A program made the position numbers and the translations under genes. A stretch of 64,000 nt of DNA from Nelumbo lutea (taxonomy: Eukaryota; Streptophyta; Magnoliopsida; Proteales; Nelumbonaceae): assembly GCA_022828595.1 (NCBI GenBank), contig JAKGHH010000001.1, forward strand, positions 210,565,848-210,629,847, read 5' to 3'. Position 1 is the first letter of the stretch. Each line of letters opens with the position of its first letter. Below are positions 11,117-22,114 of the stretch, one piece after another. Under the pieces are notes generated by a model. That model saw only the letters and a program-made list of their open reading frames with translations. It did no database searches and was not told the DNA's origin.

Positions 11117-12954
11117 ATGGCAAACGGATCATTTGCAAAGCTTCTTGACGACAACAAGCTTAAGGGCCCAAACTATGCCGACTGGTACAGGAACCTTATG
11201 CTGGTCCTAACTTCTGAAAAGCTGGACAAAGTGGCAAAGAATCCTGCCCCGGAGCGTTCGGGTGACAGGGCTTCTGAGGCCCGAAGGAGAGACTATCAGG
11301 AATGGGAGGAGAAAAACTCCCTTGCCCGATGTTACATCGTTGCCTCCTTGGACAACCAAATACAGAGAAAGTTCGATCAGATCGAACTCGCCAAGGACAT
11401 ATTGGACAGTCTCAGGACGATGTATCAAGAGCAGAATCGTTCTACTCGACAAAAGGTCTTGAAACAGTTCATGACCGCACAAATGTCCAAGGGCCAACAA
11501 ATTCACGACCATTGTCTTCGGATGATGGGATCCATCAACGAACTGGAGGCTCTTGGATCCAGGCTGGACCTTGCGACCCAGATAACTCCCTTGCCCGATG
11601 TTACATCGTTGCCTCCTTGGACAACCAAATACAGAGGCAGTTCGATCAGATCGAACTCGCCAAGGACATATTGGACAGTCTCAGGACGATGTATCAAGAG
11701 CAGAATCGTTCTACTCGACAAAAGGTCTTGAAACAGTTCATGACCGCACAAATGTCCAAGGGCCAACAAATTCACGACCATTGTCTTCGGATGATGGGAT
11801 CCATCAACGAACTGGAGGCTCTTGGATCCAGGCTGGACCTTGCGACCCAGATAGATGCTATCCTTAATTTTTTGCATCCTTCCTTTAATCCGTTCATCAT
11901 GAACTATAACATGAACAAGCTGAATGTCAGCTTGCAAGAGCTCAACAATATGTTGCAAAGAGCCGAAGAACTTATTAGAAAGGATGAGCCTGTAGCTATG
12001 CTTGTTGAAGCTAGCAACACAGGCAAGAGAAAGAGGAAGGCAAAGAAGCCTCAAAAGAAAGCCACTAAGGGTAAGAAACAGAAAAAAGACAAAGCATCGG
12101 ATGTCTGTCACTTCTGCAAGAAAACCAACCACTGGAAAAGGAACTGTCCTGCCTACCTGGAATCCAAGAAAGGTAATTTCGAAACTTGTGTTATAGAAAC
12201 CAATTTATTGGTAGCTTCTGCGCCCTGGTGTATTGACTCTGGGGCTTCAACTCATGCGTGTAACACACTGCAGGGGTTCAAGGTAAGTAGAAGGATGAGT
12301 GAAGGAGAAGTCACTCTCTACTTGGGGACTACTGCAACGGTTGCAGTCGCGACTATAGGAACCGTGGAATTATTTTTTAGAGAATGAACTATTGTACTGA
12401 AAGATTGTCTTTATGTACAAAATTTAAGAAGAAATTTGATTTCTGTCTCAAAACTGTGTGCAGATGGTTATTCTGTCTTCTTTAATAATACGATTACTAT
12501 TATAAGAAATAACAGATTCATCGCATACGAGGAACTGGAGAACGGTCTCTATGTTCTACATCCTTCCCTAGATACTAAGATAATCGAAACTACGTCGGTT
12601 GAAATCCTCAAGAAGAGAGCCCGTGATACAATTAATCCCACGTGTCTGTGGCATTATCGACTTGGCCACATCAGTGTTGACCAAATCACAAGGTTGGTAA
12701 AGGATGGTCCTTTGGATTTTCTAACTGTATAAGATCTTCCCACCTGTGAGCCTTGCCTACAAGGCAAGATGACAAAACGGCCATTTAACGGTAAGCCTGA
12801 AAAATGTACAGGCACACTTTACCTAATACATACTGATGTATGTGGTCCCTTGAGTGTTAGGACACGAAATCAACACGTGTATTTCATCACCTTCACAGAT
12901 GATTTCTCACGATATGGTTATGTGTACCTAATGAGACACAAGTCTGAAATACAC
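11117..12954 (+). pseudogene. Copia gag-protease-integrase fragment (foreign segment)
   Basis: Gag starts at 11117 (MANGSFAKLLDDNKLKG, then Y-A-D-W-Y-R-N-L). A 269-bp tandem duplication (11317-11853) shifts the frame. The zinc knuckle CHFCKKTNHWKRNC is intact near 12109-12150. The protease motif WCIDSGAS is near 12226. Integrase begins with LWHYRLGHIS and CEPCLQGK and continues to LIHTDVCGPLS and FTDDFSRYGYVY. Stops occur at 12385-12387 (TGA), about 12730 (TAA) and at the junction (TAG). The catalytic Glu of integrase, RT and RNase H are absent. In an intact element this polyprotein forms the particle and integrates the cDNA. Confidence 0.85.
11317..11853 (+). repeat. 269-bp tandem duplication within gag
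   Basis: 11317-11585 and 11586-11853 are almost identical. The visible difference is GAGAAAG versus GAGGCAG near the start. Because 269 is not a multiple of three, the second copy changes the reading frame, so it destroys rather than extends gag. Confidence 0.92.
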
Positions 12955-15435
12955 TAGTTGAATCTGAGTCGTCGCCTGTTTCTCCTCAACCCTACTCTCC
13001 CCCTGAGGAGAAACCGAGAAGAACGGTTGAATCTCAAAGAATGAGACATCAATGGAAACATAGTACTTACGGGCAATGGGATCATAGCAACGATACCCCT
13101 TTTGAGATGAGGGGTAGCCAAGAAAAACACAAGGAATAGCCCGAGGGTCAAGTTTACCACGAGTAGGTGATAGGTTGTGGACAAAACAACGACACCCAAA
13201 GACACGCATCGGAATGGTGGACAGCGGGGCTGTAGGGAACAGGAGCTGATGTGGGGCCTTATACTCTAGTAGCTGAGAGGGCATGCGATTGATGATATAT
13301 GTCGCACACAATACTACATCCATCCAGAACAGTTTTGGCACATTCATATGAATCAGCAAGCCACGAGCAACTTCGAGTAGATGACGATTTTTTCGTTCAG
13401 CCACACCATTTTGTTGGGGTGTCCAGGCACAAGAGCTTCGCTGAAGTGACCCACTCGAATTAAAGAACTTCGTGAGATCACTATGGAAATATTCCTTTGC
13501 ATTGTCCAACTGGAAAATATGAATTTCCGTTTGGAACTGAGTGAACACCATGCGTTGGAAATCTTTCACAATTTGTGGCACTTCATCTCGAGATCGCATA
13601 GGATAAACCCAAGTGTATCGAGAATAATCATCAATCAACGTAACAAAATACTTATATCCAGCCGCAGTAGGTAGAGTAACAGGGCCCCAAACATCAGAAT
13701 AAACAATATGAAATGGAAATTCAGATCTTTTATTTCTTAAAGGTAAAGAGCTTCTACAATGCTTACTCAACTGACAAGTTTGACACTGTAATTGACTCAC
13801 TGACAAGGACTCAAAAATCTTTGGGAACATAACTTTTAACGACTCAAAAGAAAGATGACCTAAACGACTATGCCATAAATAGGCTTGACTCTCACTCGCC
13901 GAACTTGTGGACTCGGTCGCCACTAGACTAGCATTATTCTCCAACACGTAGAGACCATCCACCATGCTTCCTCTACCAATCGTCTTCCCCGAGGTCAAAT
14001 CCTGAAACACACATGAAGACGGAAAAAAGGTGACTGAGCAGTTCAAAGAGTGAGTAATACTACTAATGGACAACAAATTAATAGGTAATTTCGGAACATG
14101 CAGGACATTTGGTAGAGTAAGGCCAAGTGGGAGAGATATGGTGCCTTGGCCAGCTATGGTAGAAAAGGAACCATCAGCCTGTCTTACCTTATCTCTCCCA
14201 GAGAGAAGGTTATATGTCTGGAACAAATTTGACTTACCGGTCATGTGATTTGAGGCTCCGGAGTCAATAATCCAAGGTGAATCAGTAGTATGAGATGACA
14301 CATGGAAGGCTGTGGCATTACCTGATGTAGATGCAAATGAGGTAGAAGGAATAGGCCCAGAATCCACCTGGTGGAGTGTCCTACCATACAATTCCAAATG
14401 TTCACGGAAGGAATTGATAATATCTTCCTTAGGGTCAGAACCGGGATGTCTCTCCTGAGTTACGGAAGGACTAGTCTCTGTCGATGCCAGATTAGCTGAG
14501 TTATACCTTCTTTGATTCTGTTGGCCTGGTTTCTTGCCCTGATCCGGTGCTGACTTCTTACCCAAATCTTGTGCCCATTTAGGTTTTCCATGGAGATCGC
14601 AGCATGTATCTTTTGTGTGTCGTGTTTTTTGGCAGTGAGTACACCAAAGCTTGCTTTTATCTTCTGTTTTTTTATGAGTGTCACCCCTTTTAAAACCACC
14701 TCCGACATTTGTATCTGAATTTCCCCGGACTGCTAGGGCAACTAACTCCCCTTCTACACCATTCATCACACTTCTGCTTTCTTCTTACTGCACCAAGGCA
14801 TACACCTCCTGGACTGATGGCAAGTCTTTACTACCCAAGATCTGTACCCTGATGGACTCATATGACTGATTCAGCCCTAGGAGAAAGGCAAACACACGTT
14901 GATGTGATACAAGTGACTTATAGGCTTTAGCATCTTCATCACACTTCCAATTCACTTTCTGATAGTGATCAAGTTCTTTCCATATTGATGTCAAATCAGA
15001 ATAGTACATCGAGAGACTCCTCTCCCCCTGCTTGCAAGTAGAAGATTCAGCTTGTAGTTGATATATCTTGGCATAGTGTCTCTGTTCTGAATAAGTGGAC
15101 TTTGCTTGTTCCCATGTTTCACAAGCAGTTTCAGCCCACATAAAGGTCTTCCTTACTTGTGGCAGCATTGAAATCAAGAGCCAAGACATCACCATACTGT
15201 TCTCTTGGTCCCACCTATCATGCTCAGCACTTCCATACTTCGGTTTCTTTACTCTCCCATTGATGTATCCTATTCGCCCCTTAGCAGTGATGTAGAGTTT
15301 TATCCCCCTAGACCACTCAAGGTAATTTAGACCATCAAAGGAAATGACAACCATGGGAAAGCTCATATCCATTCCCCCACTCACTCCATTGTGGCTCCCT
15401 GAGATTTCTGAAGTAGCAAAATTCTCAGTCGACAT
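12955..15435 (-). pseudogene. Copia-2 gag-protease-integrase, single stop, 3'-truncated
   Basis: From ATG at 15435 (MSTENFATSEIS) the frame is open to a lone TAA at 14785-14787, where Copia-4 has a Ser codon. It then stays in the same frame for about 600 codons to the junction. Gag is of the DUF4219/UBN2 type (NYLEWSRGIKLY, TWEQAKSTYSEQRHY). The zinc knuckle CTHCQKTRHTKDTC is near 14620-14660. Protease reads WIIDSGASNHMTGKS. Integrase has LWHSRLGHLS, CQTCQLSKHC, VYSDVWGP, LIDDYSRYTWVYP and PQQNGVAERKNRH, so the HHCC and DDE residues are all visible. It is the best-preserved polyprotein part in the window. Confidence 0.9.
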
Positions 15436-15991
15436 GGTCAAGCAGTTACTCAGTCCCAAACACTGGATTTAGGACCCCTCCTTACTCCACAAAGCAATGT
15501 TCCACTCAGTTCACACCCACACACTAGGATTTACCAACCAGATCGTGCACAAACCGTACCAAATTCTGGACAAAACTGAGGTAATAATCGGCAGTTTCAG
15601 ACCTGCCTATCAGAATTCTAGAATGGCTAACAGCCACTAATCAGCAGGAGAGATCCTTCTTGCTTATAGTCAACTCAAACCATTGAGAAGACAGGTCAGC
15701 ATTGACCTATAGTTGTCTTAACACATCAACAGGATCACACCATCCAATACAACTAGGGTTACACAGGTTCGATAGCATTCAGCCGCCCCAGATTCATAGG
15801 GTTTTCACTCGGCCCATGATCAAGGAGAGTAAAGAGGAGAAAAATAGAGGAAGAACTGTACCAGTCGTAGCTATTCTGTAGTCCAGAATCAGATTTCCTT
15901 TCTGCTAGCCTGTTCCACTAATCAATAGGGTTGATCGATCTTCTCTTTACACTAGGGTTGATCGGTCTGCTCTCTTTTAATCAGTATTCCT

Positions 15992-16003
15992 GCTCTGATA
16001 CCA
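15992..16003 (-). other. Copia-2 primer-binding site
   Basis: GCTCTGATACCA on the plus strand is TGGTATCAGAGC on the minus strand, complementary to initiator tRNA-Met and abutting the LTR end. Confidence 0.92.
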
Positions 16004-16284
16004 TCTTGACAGTGTAGCCGTCCAGAGATAGGTGGAAGAGGAGAGAAGAGAAGAGAAGAGAAGAGAAAAGAAAAGAAAAGAGAGAGTTTGCAATGCAACA
16101 GTACTGGCGGCACCAGTGTTTATTTAATATATATAGGGCGACAAAAATAACAAGGGAAAAGACCCCTGTGCCCCTGAGTACAATAACAGACATAACAGAA
16201 ATAAAAAACGAAACAAAAAAACACTTTAATTAGACAAATAGACCCTAACAACTGCAACTAAGTTATTCTAACATTATTCCAACA
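16004..16284 (-). repeat. Copia-2 5' LTR
   Basis: 281 bp. On the minus strand it starts TGTTGGAATAATGTTAG and ends CACTGTCAAGA. It contains CCTATATATATTAAAT as a TATA region and a (TTCTC)n tract. It is very similar to 22115-22400 apart from scattered transitions and pentamer number, and distinct from the Copia-1/4 LTR in its first 40 bases. Confidence 0.92.
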
Positions 16285-16751
16285 ATAACTAAATGAAATA
16301 AACAATCTATCAAATCCAAATTTACATCAAATGATGATTTTTATCCCAAAAAATTTATACAAATAAAATATTAATAATAGAATAATTATCTTAGTACTTA
16401 AAATTTATAAATTTGTGCATGATATATAATATAATATGTTCATATTTATGCATCCCGGGTATCGAGTATTGGATAGCCTAAAGTCAAAAGCCAAACCCGT
16501 CGCAAACCCTATAGGGTTTTGATAAACGAGTCCTATTAGGATCGGGCAGGTTGGATACCCGAAAATTCCAACGAAATTTCAATCCCTAATTGGGGGTGGT
16601 TTCATTAGAAAATTGGTCGTTCTCTTGCAATAAGATGGAGGTAAAAGTCAAAACTTTTGAGATAAAATTGATCAGCTTACCTTTCACTCTGTGGAAGAAA
16701 GCTTCCATTGAAAGAATTGTTCAAGCTCTATGGGGTGCTCTTTTAGGGCTC
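16285..16751. other. Non-element spacer carried inside the inverted segment
   Basis: AT-rich DNA between the two target duplications (ATAAC at 16285-16289 and GGCTC at 16747-16751). It is the original genomic spacer that separated Copia-1 from Copia-2, now reversed. About 16450-16610 holds CGGGTATCGAG and GCAGGTTGGATACCCG, like the GGGT-rich ends of plant hAT-type non-autonomous elements, but I cannot define termini. No gene seen. Confidence 0.6.
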
Positions 16752-17023
16752 TCTTGGCAATAAATCTGATTGAAATATGAGGAAGTAGAGAAGAGAAGGG
16801 AAGAAGAGAGAAAAGGAGAAGGAAGAAAGGAAGGAGAAAAGGTTTGGAGCAATAGAACAGTGCTGGTGGCACCAACTTCTATTATATTATATAGGGTGGC
16901 AAAAATAAGAAGGGAAAAGACCCTTGTGCCCCTGTTGTAAGTGAGTCAATAACAGAAATAACAAAAAAAAACGTTTTAACTAGCCAAACAGACCCTAACA
17001 CAAATAACTAAATTATTTCAACA
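16752..17023 (-). repeat. Copia-1 3' LTR (inverted)
   Basis: 272 bp. On the minus strand it starts TGTTGAAATAATTTAG and ends GCCAAGA, followed by GAGCC. The polypurine tract (minus strand TGAGGGGGAG) is at 17024-17033. It is very similar to the LTR at 10048-10328, mostly differing by C-to-T type changes. This makes the two LTRs the ends of one insertion. Confidence 0.92.
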
Positions 17024-17047
17024 CTCCCCCTCAAGTTGGAGCATAGA

Positions 17048-19260
17048 TGTCAATCATGCCCAACTTCTAACACAAATCATTGTGCCGCACATGATGAAGA
17101 CCTTTGGTGAAAATATCTGCAAGTTGTTCTTCTGAGCTGACATATGGAGTACACACTTCTCCATTTACAAGTTTCTCTCTAATAAAATACTTCTCCACTT
17201 CAATGTGTTTCGTCCTATCATGCAAGACTGGATTAGCGGCAATATTGATGGCAACTTTATTGTCACAGTAGAGTGACATAGGATTGCTCACTGCAAAACC
17301 CAGTTCACCTAACAGATTTCTTATCCACATGATTTCAGCAACCCCATGAGACATCGCTCTATATTCTACTTCAGCACTACATCTAGCCACCACACTTAGT
17401 TTTTTACTTCTTCATGTGACCAGGTTTCCTCCTACAAAGGCACAATACCCACTGGTAGACTTTCGGTCATTAATTGCTCCTGCCCAATCAGCATTAGTAT
17501 ATACTTCCACCTTTAAGTGACCATGTTTTTGGAACAACAAACCAGCTTCGGGAAACTTCTTGAGGTATCTAAGGATCCTCTCTGCCTCTGGTGAATCCGA
17601 TGATGTTGGTTGCATGGTGTCAGGTTCCGCGGCTCTTGAACTCTGCTGGCTTTTATGGCGACGATGAAAGACCCGGAATGGAGGAGGATCAGGTAAAGGA
17701 GGTAGTTGAGTTTGAACCGCCTGTTTCTCCTCAACCCTACTCTCCCTCTAAGGAGAAACCGAGAAGAAACTGTAGGATCATAACAACGATACCCCTTTTG
17801 AGATAAAGGGTAACCAAGGAAAACACAAGGAATAGCCCGAGGATCAAGCTTACCTCGAGTAGTAAAGCAACGACACCCAAAAACACACATCGGAATCGTG
17901 GACAACGGAACTGTAGGAAACAGAAGCTGATGTGGGGCCTTATGCTCTACTAACCGAGATGGCATACGGTTGATGATGTATGTAGCACACAAAACTGCAT
18001 CCATCCAAAAACGTTTTGGCACATTCATGTGAATTAATAAGCCACAAGCTACTTCGAGAAGGTGACGATTCTTTCGTTCAGCAACACCATTTTGTTGGGT
18101 GTCCTGGCACAAGAGGTTCGCTGAAGTGACCCACTTGAAGCAAAAAACTCCGTGAGATCAGTATGGAAGTATTCCTTCGCATTGTCCGACTGGAAGATAT
18201 GGATTTCAGTTTGGAACTGATTGAACAGCATGCATTGAAAGTCTTTTACAATTTTTGGCACTTTATCTCTAGATCACACAGGGTAAACCCAAGTGTATCT
18301 AGAGTAATCATCAATCAAGGTAATGAAGTACTTATATCCAGCCTCAGGGGGTAGAGTAACAGGGCCCCAAACATTAGAATAAACAATATGAAATGGAAAT
18401 TCAGATCTTTTATTTCTCAAAGGTAAAGAACTTCGACAATGTTTACTCAATTGACATGTTTGACATTGTAACTAACTCACTGACAAGGACTCAAACAACT
18501 TTGGGAACATAACTTTTAATGACTCAAAAGAAAGATGACCAAGACGACTATGCCATAAATAGGCTTGAGTCTCACTGGACAAACTCATGGACTCTATAGC
18601 CACAAGACCTGCTTTATTCTCCAACACGTAGAGACAATCCACCATTCTTCCTTTGCCAATCGTCTTCCCCGAGGCCAAATCCTAAAACACACATGAAGAC
18701 GGAAAAAAAGTGATTGAACAGTTCAAGGAGTGAGTTATACTACTAACGGACAACAAATTTATTGTTAATTTTGGAACGTGTTGTACATTAGAAAGGGTAA
18801 GGCTGAGTTGGAGAGGTATGGTACCTTGGCCAGCTATGGTAGAGAAAGAACCATCAGCTAGTCTCACCTTATCTCTCTCAGAGGTAAGGTTATATGTCTG
18901 AAGTAAATTTGACTTACCGGTCATGTGGTTTGAAGCTCCGGAGTCAATAACCTAAGGAGAATCAGTGGTATGAGATGACACATGGAAGGCAGTGCAACGT
19001 TACTTGATGTAGACACGAAAGAGGTAGAGGGAGTAGGACCAGAATCCATTTGGCGGAGAGTCCTACCATACAATTTCAAATGGTCATGGAAGGAGTTGAT
19101 AATTTCTTCCTCAGGGTCAGTATTGGGATGCCTCTCCTGAGTTACCAATGGACTAGTCTCTGGCGATGCCATATTAGCTGAGTTATACTTTTTTTGATTC
19201 TGCTGACTTGGTTTCCTGCCCTGATAAGGTGTTGACTTCTTACCCAAATCCTGTGCCCAT
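17048..19260 (-). pseudogene. Copia-1 gag end, protease, integrase and RNase H, RT deleted
   Basis: From 19260 downward: gag tail (QGRKPSQQNQKKYNS), protease (DSGASNHMTGKSNLLQ with a stop just before), and integrase (LWHSRLGHLS, CQTCQLSKHC, DDYSRYTWVYP, CQDTQQNGVAERKN with a frameshift). The integrase C-terminal part ends YRCYDPT. At about 17590 the sequence jumps from SSDSPEAE directly to RILRYLKKFPEAGL, so the whole RT is gone. GCAGA is the likely microhomology at the deletion. RNase H follows (YTNADWAGAINDRKSTSGY, YCDNKVAINI, ADIFTKGLHHVRH) with another frame break near 17400. Inactive. Confidence 0.88.
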
Positions 19261-19277
19261 TTGGGTGAGAAGTCAGC
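19231..19277. repeat. Hairpin at the head-to-head junction of Copia-1 and Copia-2
   Basis: Arms 19231-19249 and 19259-19277 (atttgggtgagaagtcagc on the right) are inverted repeats with two mismatches around a 9-base loop. Both arms come from the same place in gag of two related elements, pointing away from each other, so this is the inversion breakpoint itself. The imperfect inverted repeat extends outward for about 650 bases (through gag end and protease) before deletions disturb it. Confidence 0.88.
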
Positions 19278-22107
19278 ACCGGATCAGGGCAAGAAAACAG
19301 GCCAGCAGAACCAAAGAAGGTATAACTCAGCTAATCTGGCATCAACAAAGACTAGTCCTTCCGTAACTCAGGAGAGACATCCCGGTTCTGACCCTAAGGA
19401 AGATATTATCAATTCCTTCCGTGAACATTTGGAATTGTATGGTAGGACTCTCCGCCAGGTGGATTATGGGCCTACTCCTACCTCATTTGCGTCTACATCA
19501 GGTAATGCCACAGCCTTCCATGTGTCATCTCATATTACTGATTCACCTTTGATTATTGACTCCGGAGCCTCAAATCACATGACCGGTAAGTCAAATTTGT
19601 TCCAGACATATAACCTTCTCTCTAGGAGAGATAAGGTAAGACAGGCTGATGGTTCCTTTTCTACCATAGCTGGCCAAGGCACCATATCTCTCCCACTTGG
19701 CCTTACTCTACCAAATGTCCTACATGTTCCGAAATTACCTATTAATTTGTTGTCCATTAGTAGTATTACTCACTCTTTGAACTGCTCAGTCACCTTTTTT
19801 CCGTCTTCATGTGTGTTTCAGGATTTGACCTCGGGGAAGACGATTGGTAGAGGAAGCATGGTGGATGGTCTCTACGTGTTGGAGAATAATGCTAGTCTAG
19901 TGGCGACCGAGTCCCGCTGTCCACCAGCTACTAGAGTATAAGGCCCCACATCAGCTCCTGTTCCCTACAGCCCCGCTGTCCACCATTCCGATGCGTGTCT
20001 TTGGGTGTCGTTGTTTTGTCCACAACCTATCACCTACTCGTGGTAAACTTGACCCTCGGGCTATTCCTTGTGTTTTTCTTGGCTACCCCTCATCTCAAAA
20101 GGGGTATCGTTGCTATGATCCCATTGCCCGTAAGTACTATGTTTCCATTGATGTCTCATTCTTTGAGATTCAACCGTTCTTCTCGGTTTCTCCTCAGAGG
20201 GAGAGTAGGGTTGAGGAGAAACAGGCGACGACTCAGATTCAACTACCTCCTTTACCCGATCCTCCTCCGTTCCGGGTTTTCCATCATCGTTATAAGAGCT
20301 AGCAGAGTTCAAGAGTCGTGGAGCCGGACACTATGCAACCAACATCATCGGATTCACCCGAGGCAGATCCGTCTCATCAGCCTGGTACATTTGCTCCCAT
20401 TGCTCCTTTAAATGTTGATTCACATGTCCCCAATGATCTTAATATTCCTATTGCTAAGAGAAAAGGTGTTAGATCTTGTACCACTAATTATCCTATCTTA
20501 ACTTTGTGTCCTATGAGCATGTTTCACCCTCGTACCGTGCCTTCCTCTCCTCTATGGATAGTGTTCCCATCCCTAAGACCGTGGCAGAAGCTTTGTCAAA
20601 ACCTGAATGGACAGATGCAATGCAGGAAGAAATTGATGCTTTACATAAAAATGGTACGTGGGAGTTGGTAGATCTTCCTGAAGGGAAGGAACCAGTGGGG
20701 TGCAAGTGGGTGTTCATAGTGAAACACAAAGCTGATGGAACTATTGAAAGGTACAAGGATAGACTGGTAGCAAGAGGCTTCACATAGGTATATGGAGTGG
20801 ACTATGCAGAGACTTTTGCCCCTGTAGCGAAGATGAACTCCATCCAGATTCTCCTTTCCTTGGCAGCAAATCTTGACTGGGATCTTCACCAATTGGACAT
20901 CAAGAATGCCTTCTTGAATGGTGACTTGGAAGAGGAGGTGTACATGACCCAACCCCCAGGGTTCTGTGCCAGAGGCAGTGAACAAAAGGTGTGCAGGTTT
21001 AAAAAGTCCCTATATGGATTGAAACAATCACCTCGGGCTTGGTTTAGTAAGTTCCATGTAGCAGTCCAACAAATGGGATTCAAACAATGCCAATCAGATC
21101 ATACCTTGTTTGTAAAAAGAGGTGAAGGTAAAATTGCAGCTCTTATTGTGTATGTGGATGACATAGTGATCACAGGAGATTGGGAGGCAGAAATCCAGAG
21201 GGTAAAAAAATTCTTAGCCACTAAATTTGAGGTGAAGGATCTAGGCTCCTTACGATACTTCATTGGAATTGAAGTTGCCCGCTCTCACAAGGGCATCTTT
21301 ATTTCCCAACGGAAGTATGTACTAGATCTACTAGAAGATACAGGCAAGTTGGGGGTAAAACCATCTGATTCACCTATTGAACCTAATCACCATCTGGGAG
21401 ACAGTCAGGGAGAGTTTTTGAAAGATGTAAAGATGTTCCAGAGACTTGTTGGGAGACTTCTGTATTTGTCTATAACCAGGCTTGATATTGCCTATGCAGT
21501 AGGTGTCCTTAGTCAATTCATGCACAGCCCGATGACAACTCACTTTGAAGCTGCAGAGAGGATCTTGAGATATCTCAAGAAGTTTCCTGGGGCTGGTTTG
21601 TTGTTCTAGAAACACAGTCACTTAAAAGTGGAAGTATATACTGATGCAGATTGGGCAGGAGCAGTCAATGACCGAAAGTCCACCAGTGGTTATTGTGCCT
21701 TTGTAGGAGGAAACCATGTCACATGGAGAAGCAAAAAACAAAGTGTGGTGGCTAGATCTAGTGCTGAAGCAGAATATAGAGCGATGGCTCATGGGGTTGC
21801 GGAAATAATGTGGACAAGAAATCTGTTAGGTGAACTGGGTTTTGCAGTAAACAATCCTATTTCACTCTACTGTGACAATAAAGCAGCCATCAATATTGTT
21901 GCTAATCCAGTTCTGCATGATAGGACGAAACACATTGAAGTGGACAAACATTTTATCAGAGAGAAACTTGAAAGTGGAGAAGTGTGCACACCATATGTCA
22001 ACTCGGAAGAGCAACTTGCAGATATCTTCACCAAAGGTCTTCATCATGTGCGGCACAAAGATTTGTGTGACAAGTTGGGCATGATCGACATCTATGCTCC
22101 AACTTGA
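19261..22107 (+). pseudogene. Copia-2 protease, RT and RNase H (integrase core deleted)
   Basis: Gag tail and protease are open to 19914 (IIDSGASNHMTGKS). Then about 640 bp encoding the integrase core is missing, and the joint carries a 13-base filler, CCCGCTGTCCACC, copied from 19972-19984. After the integrase C-terminus (LGYPSSQKGYRCYDP) comes [19 protein letters not shown] at 20785-20787, DYAETFAPVAKM, QLDIKNAFLNGDL, LYGLKQSPRAWF and YVDD near 21150. RNase H has TDADWAGAVNDRKSTSGY, EAEYRAM and YCDNKAAINI. A second TAG is at 21607-21609. It ends IDIYAPT before the polypurine tract. RT and RNase H motifs are intact apart from the two stops. Confidence 0.9.
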
Positions 22108-22114
22108 GGGGGAG
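22105..22114 (+). other. Copia-2 polypurine tract
   Basis: TGAGGGGGAG immediately before the 3' LTR, the primer for plus-strand DNA synthesis. The same sequence precedes the 3' LTR of Copia-1 and Copia-4. Confidence 0.9.

Larger units (their letters stand above)
10546..12954 (+). mobile_element. Foreign copia segment inside Copia-1 (different lineage)
   Basis: From 10546 the sequence no longer matches the Copia-1/2/4 family. It has its own leader-like stretch (10546-11116) and then gag, protease and integrase of another Ty1/copia lineage. It stops abruptly at 12954 inside the integrase core, where inverted Copia-2 sequence begins. No LTR of its own is visible. It is either a nested, truncated insertion or DNA copied in as filler when the inversion breakpoint was repaired. 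Confidence 0.75.
12955..16284 (-). mobile_element. Copia-2, 5' half (inverted)
   Basis: Minus-strand copia half: 5' LTR 16004-16284, primer-binding site 15992-16003, gag start at 15435, and pol through integrase to 12955. It lacks RT, RNase H and a 3' LTR. ATAAC at 16285-16289 (GTTAT on the minus strand) matches the GTTAT after the LTR at 22400, so its missing half is the plus-strand piece 19261-22400. Its last 1.6 kb (gag end to integrase C-terminus) is also present in that piece. Confidence 0.88.
16752..19260 (-). mobile_element. Copia-1, 3' part (inverted)
   Basis: Minus-strand copia piece running from the end of gag (19260) through protease and integrase to RNase H and the 3' LTR. RT is missing. 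The GAGCC flank pairs it with the plus-strand LTR at 10048. It meets Copia-2 sequence head to head at 19260/19261. Confidence 0.88.

Noticed and set aside
16040..16085. GAGAA pentamer array as a CRISPR-like or satellite array
   Set aside because: It is the CT-rich tract of the Copia-2 LTR, also present in the partner LTR at 22330-22365. It has no spacers, and the DNA is plant nuclear.
17591..17806. 71-codon plus-strand frame across the Copia-1 RT deletion
   Set aside because: Antisense shadow of integrase C-terminal and linker sequence.
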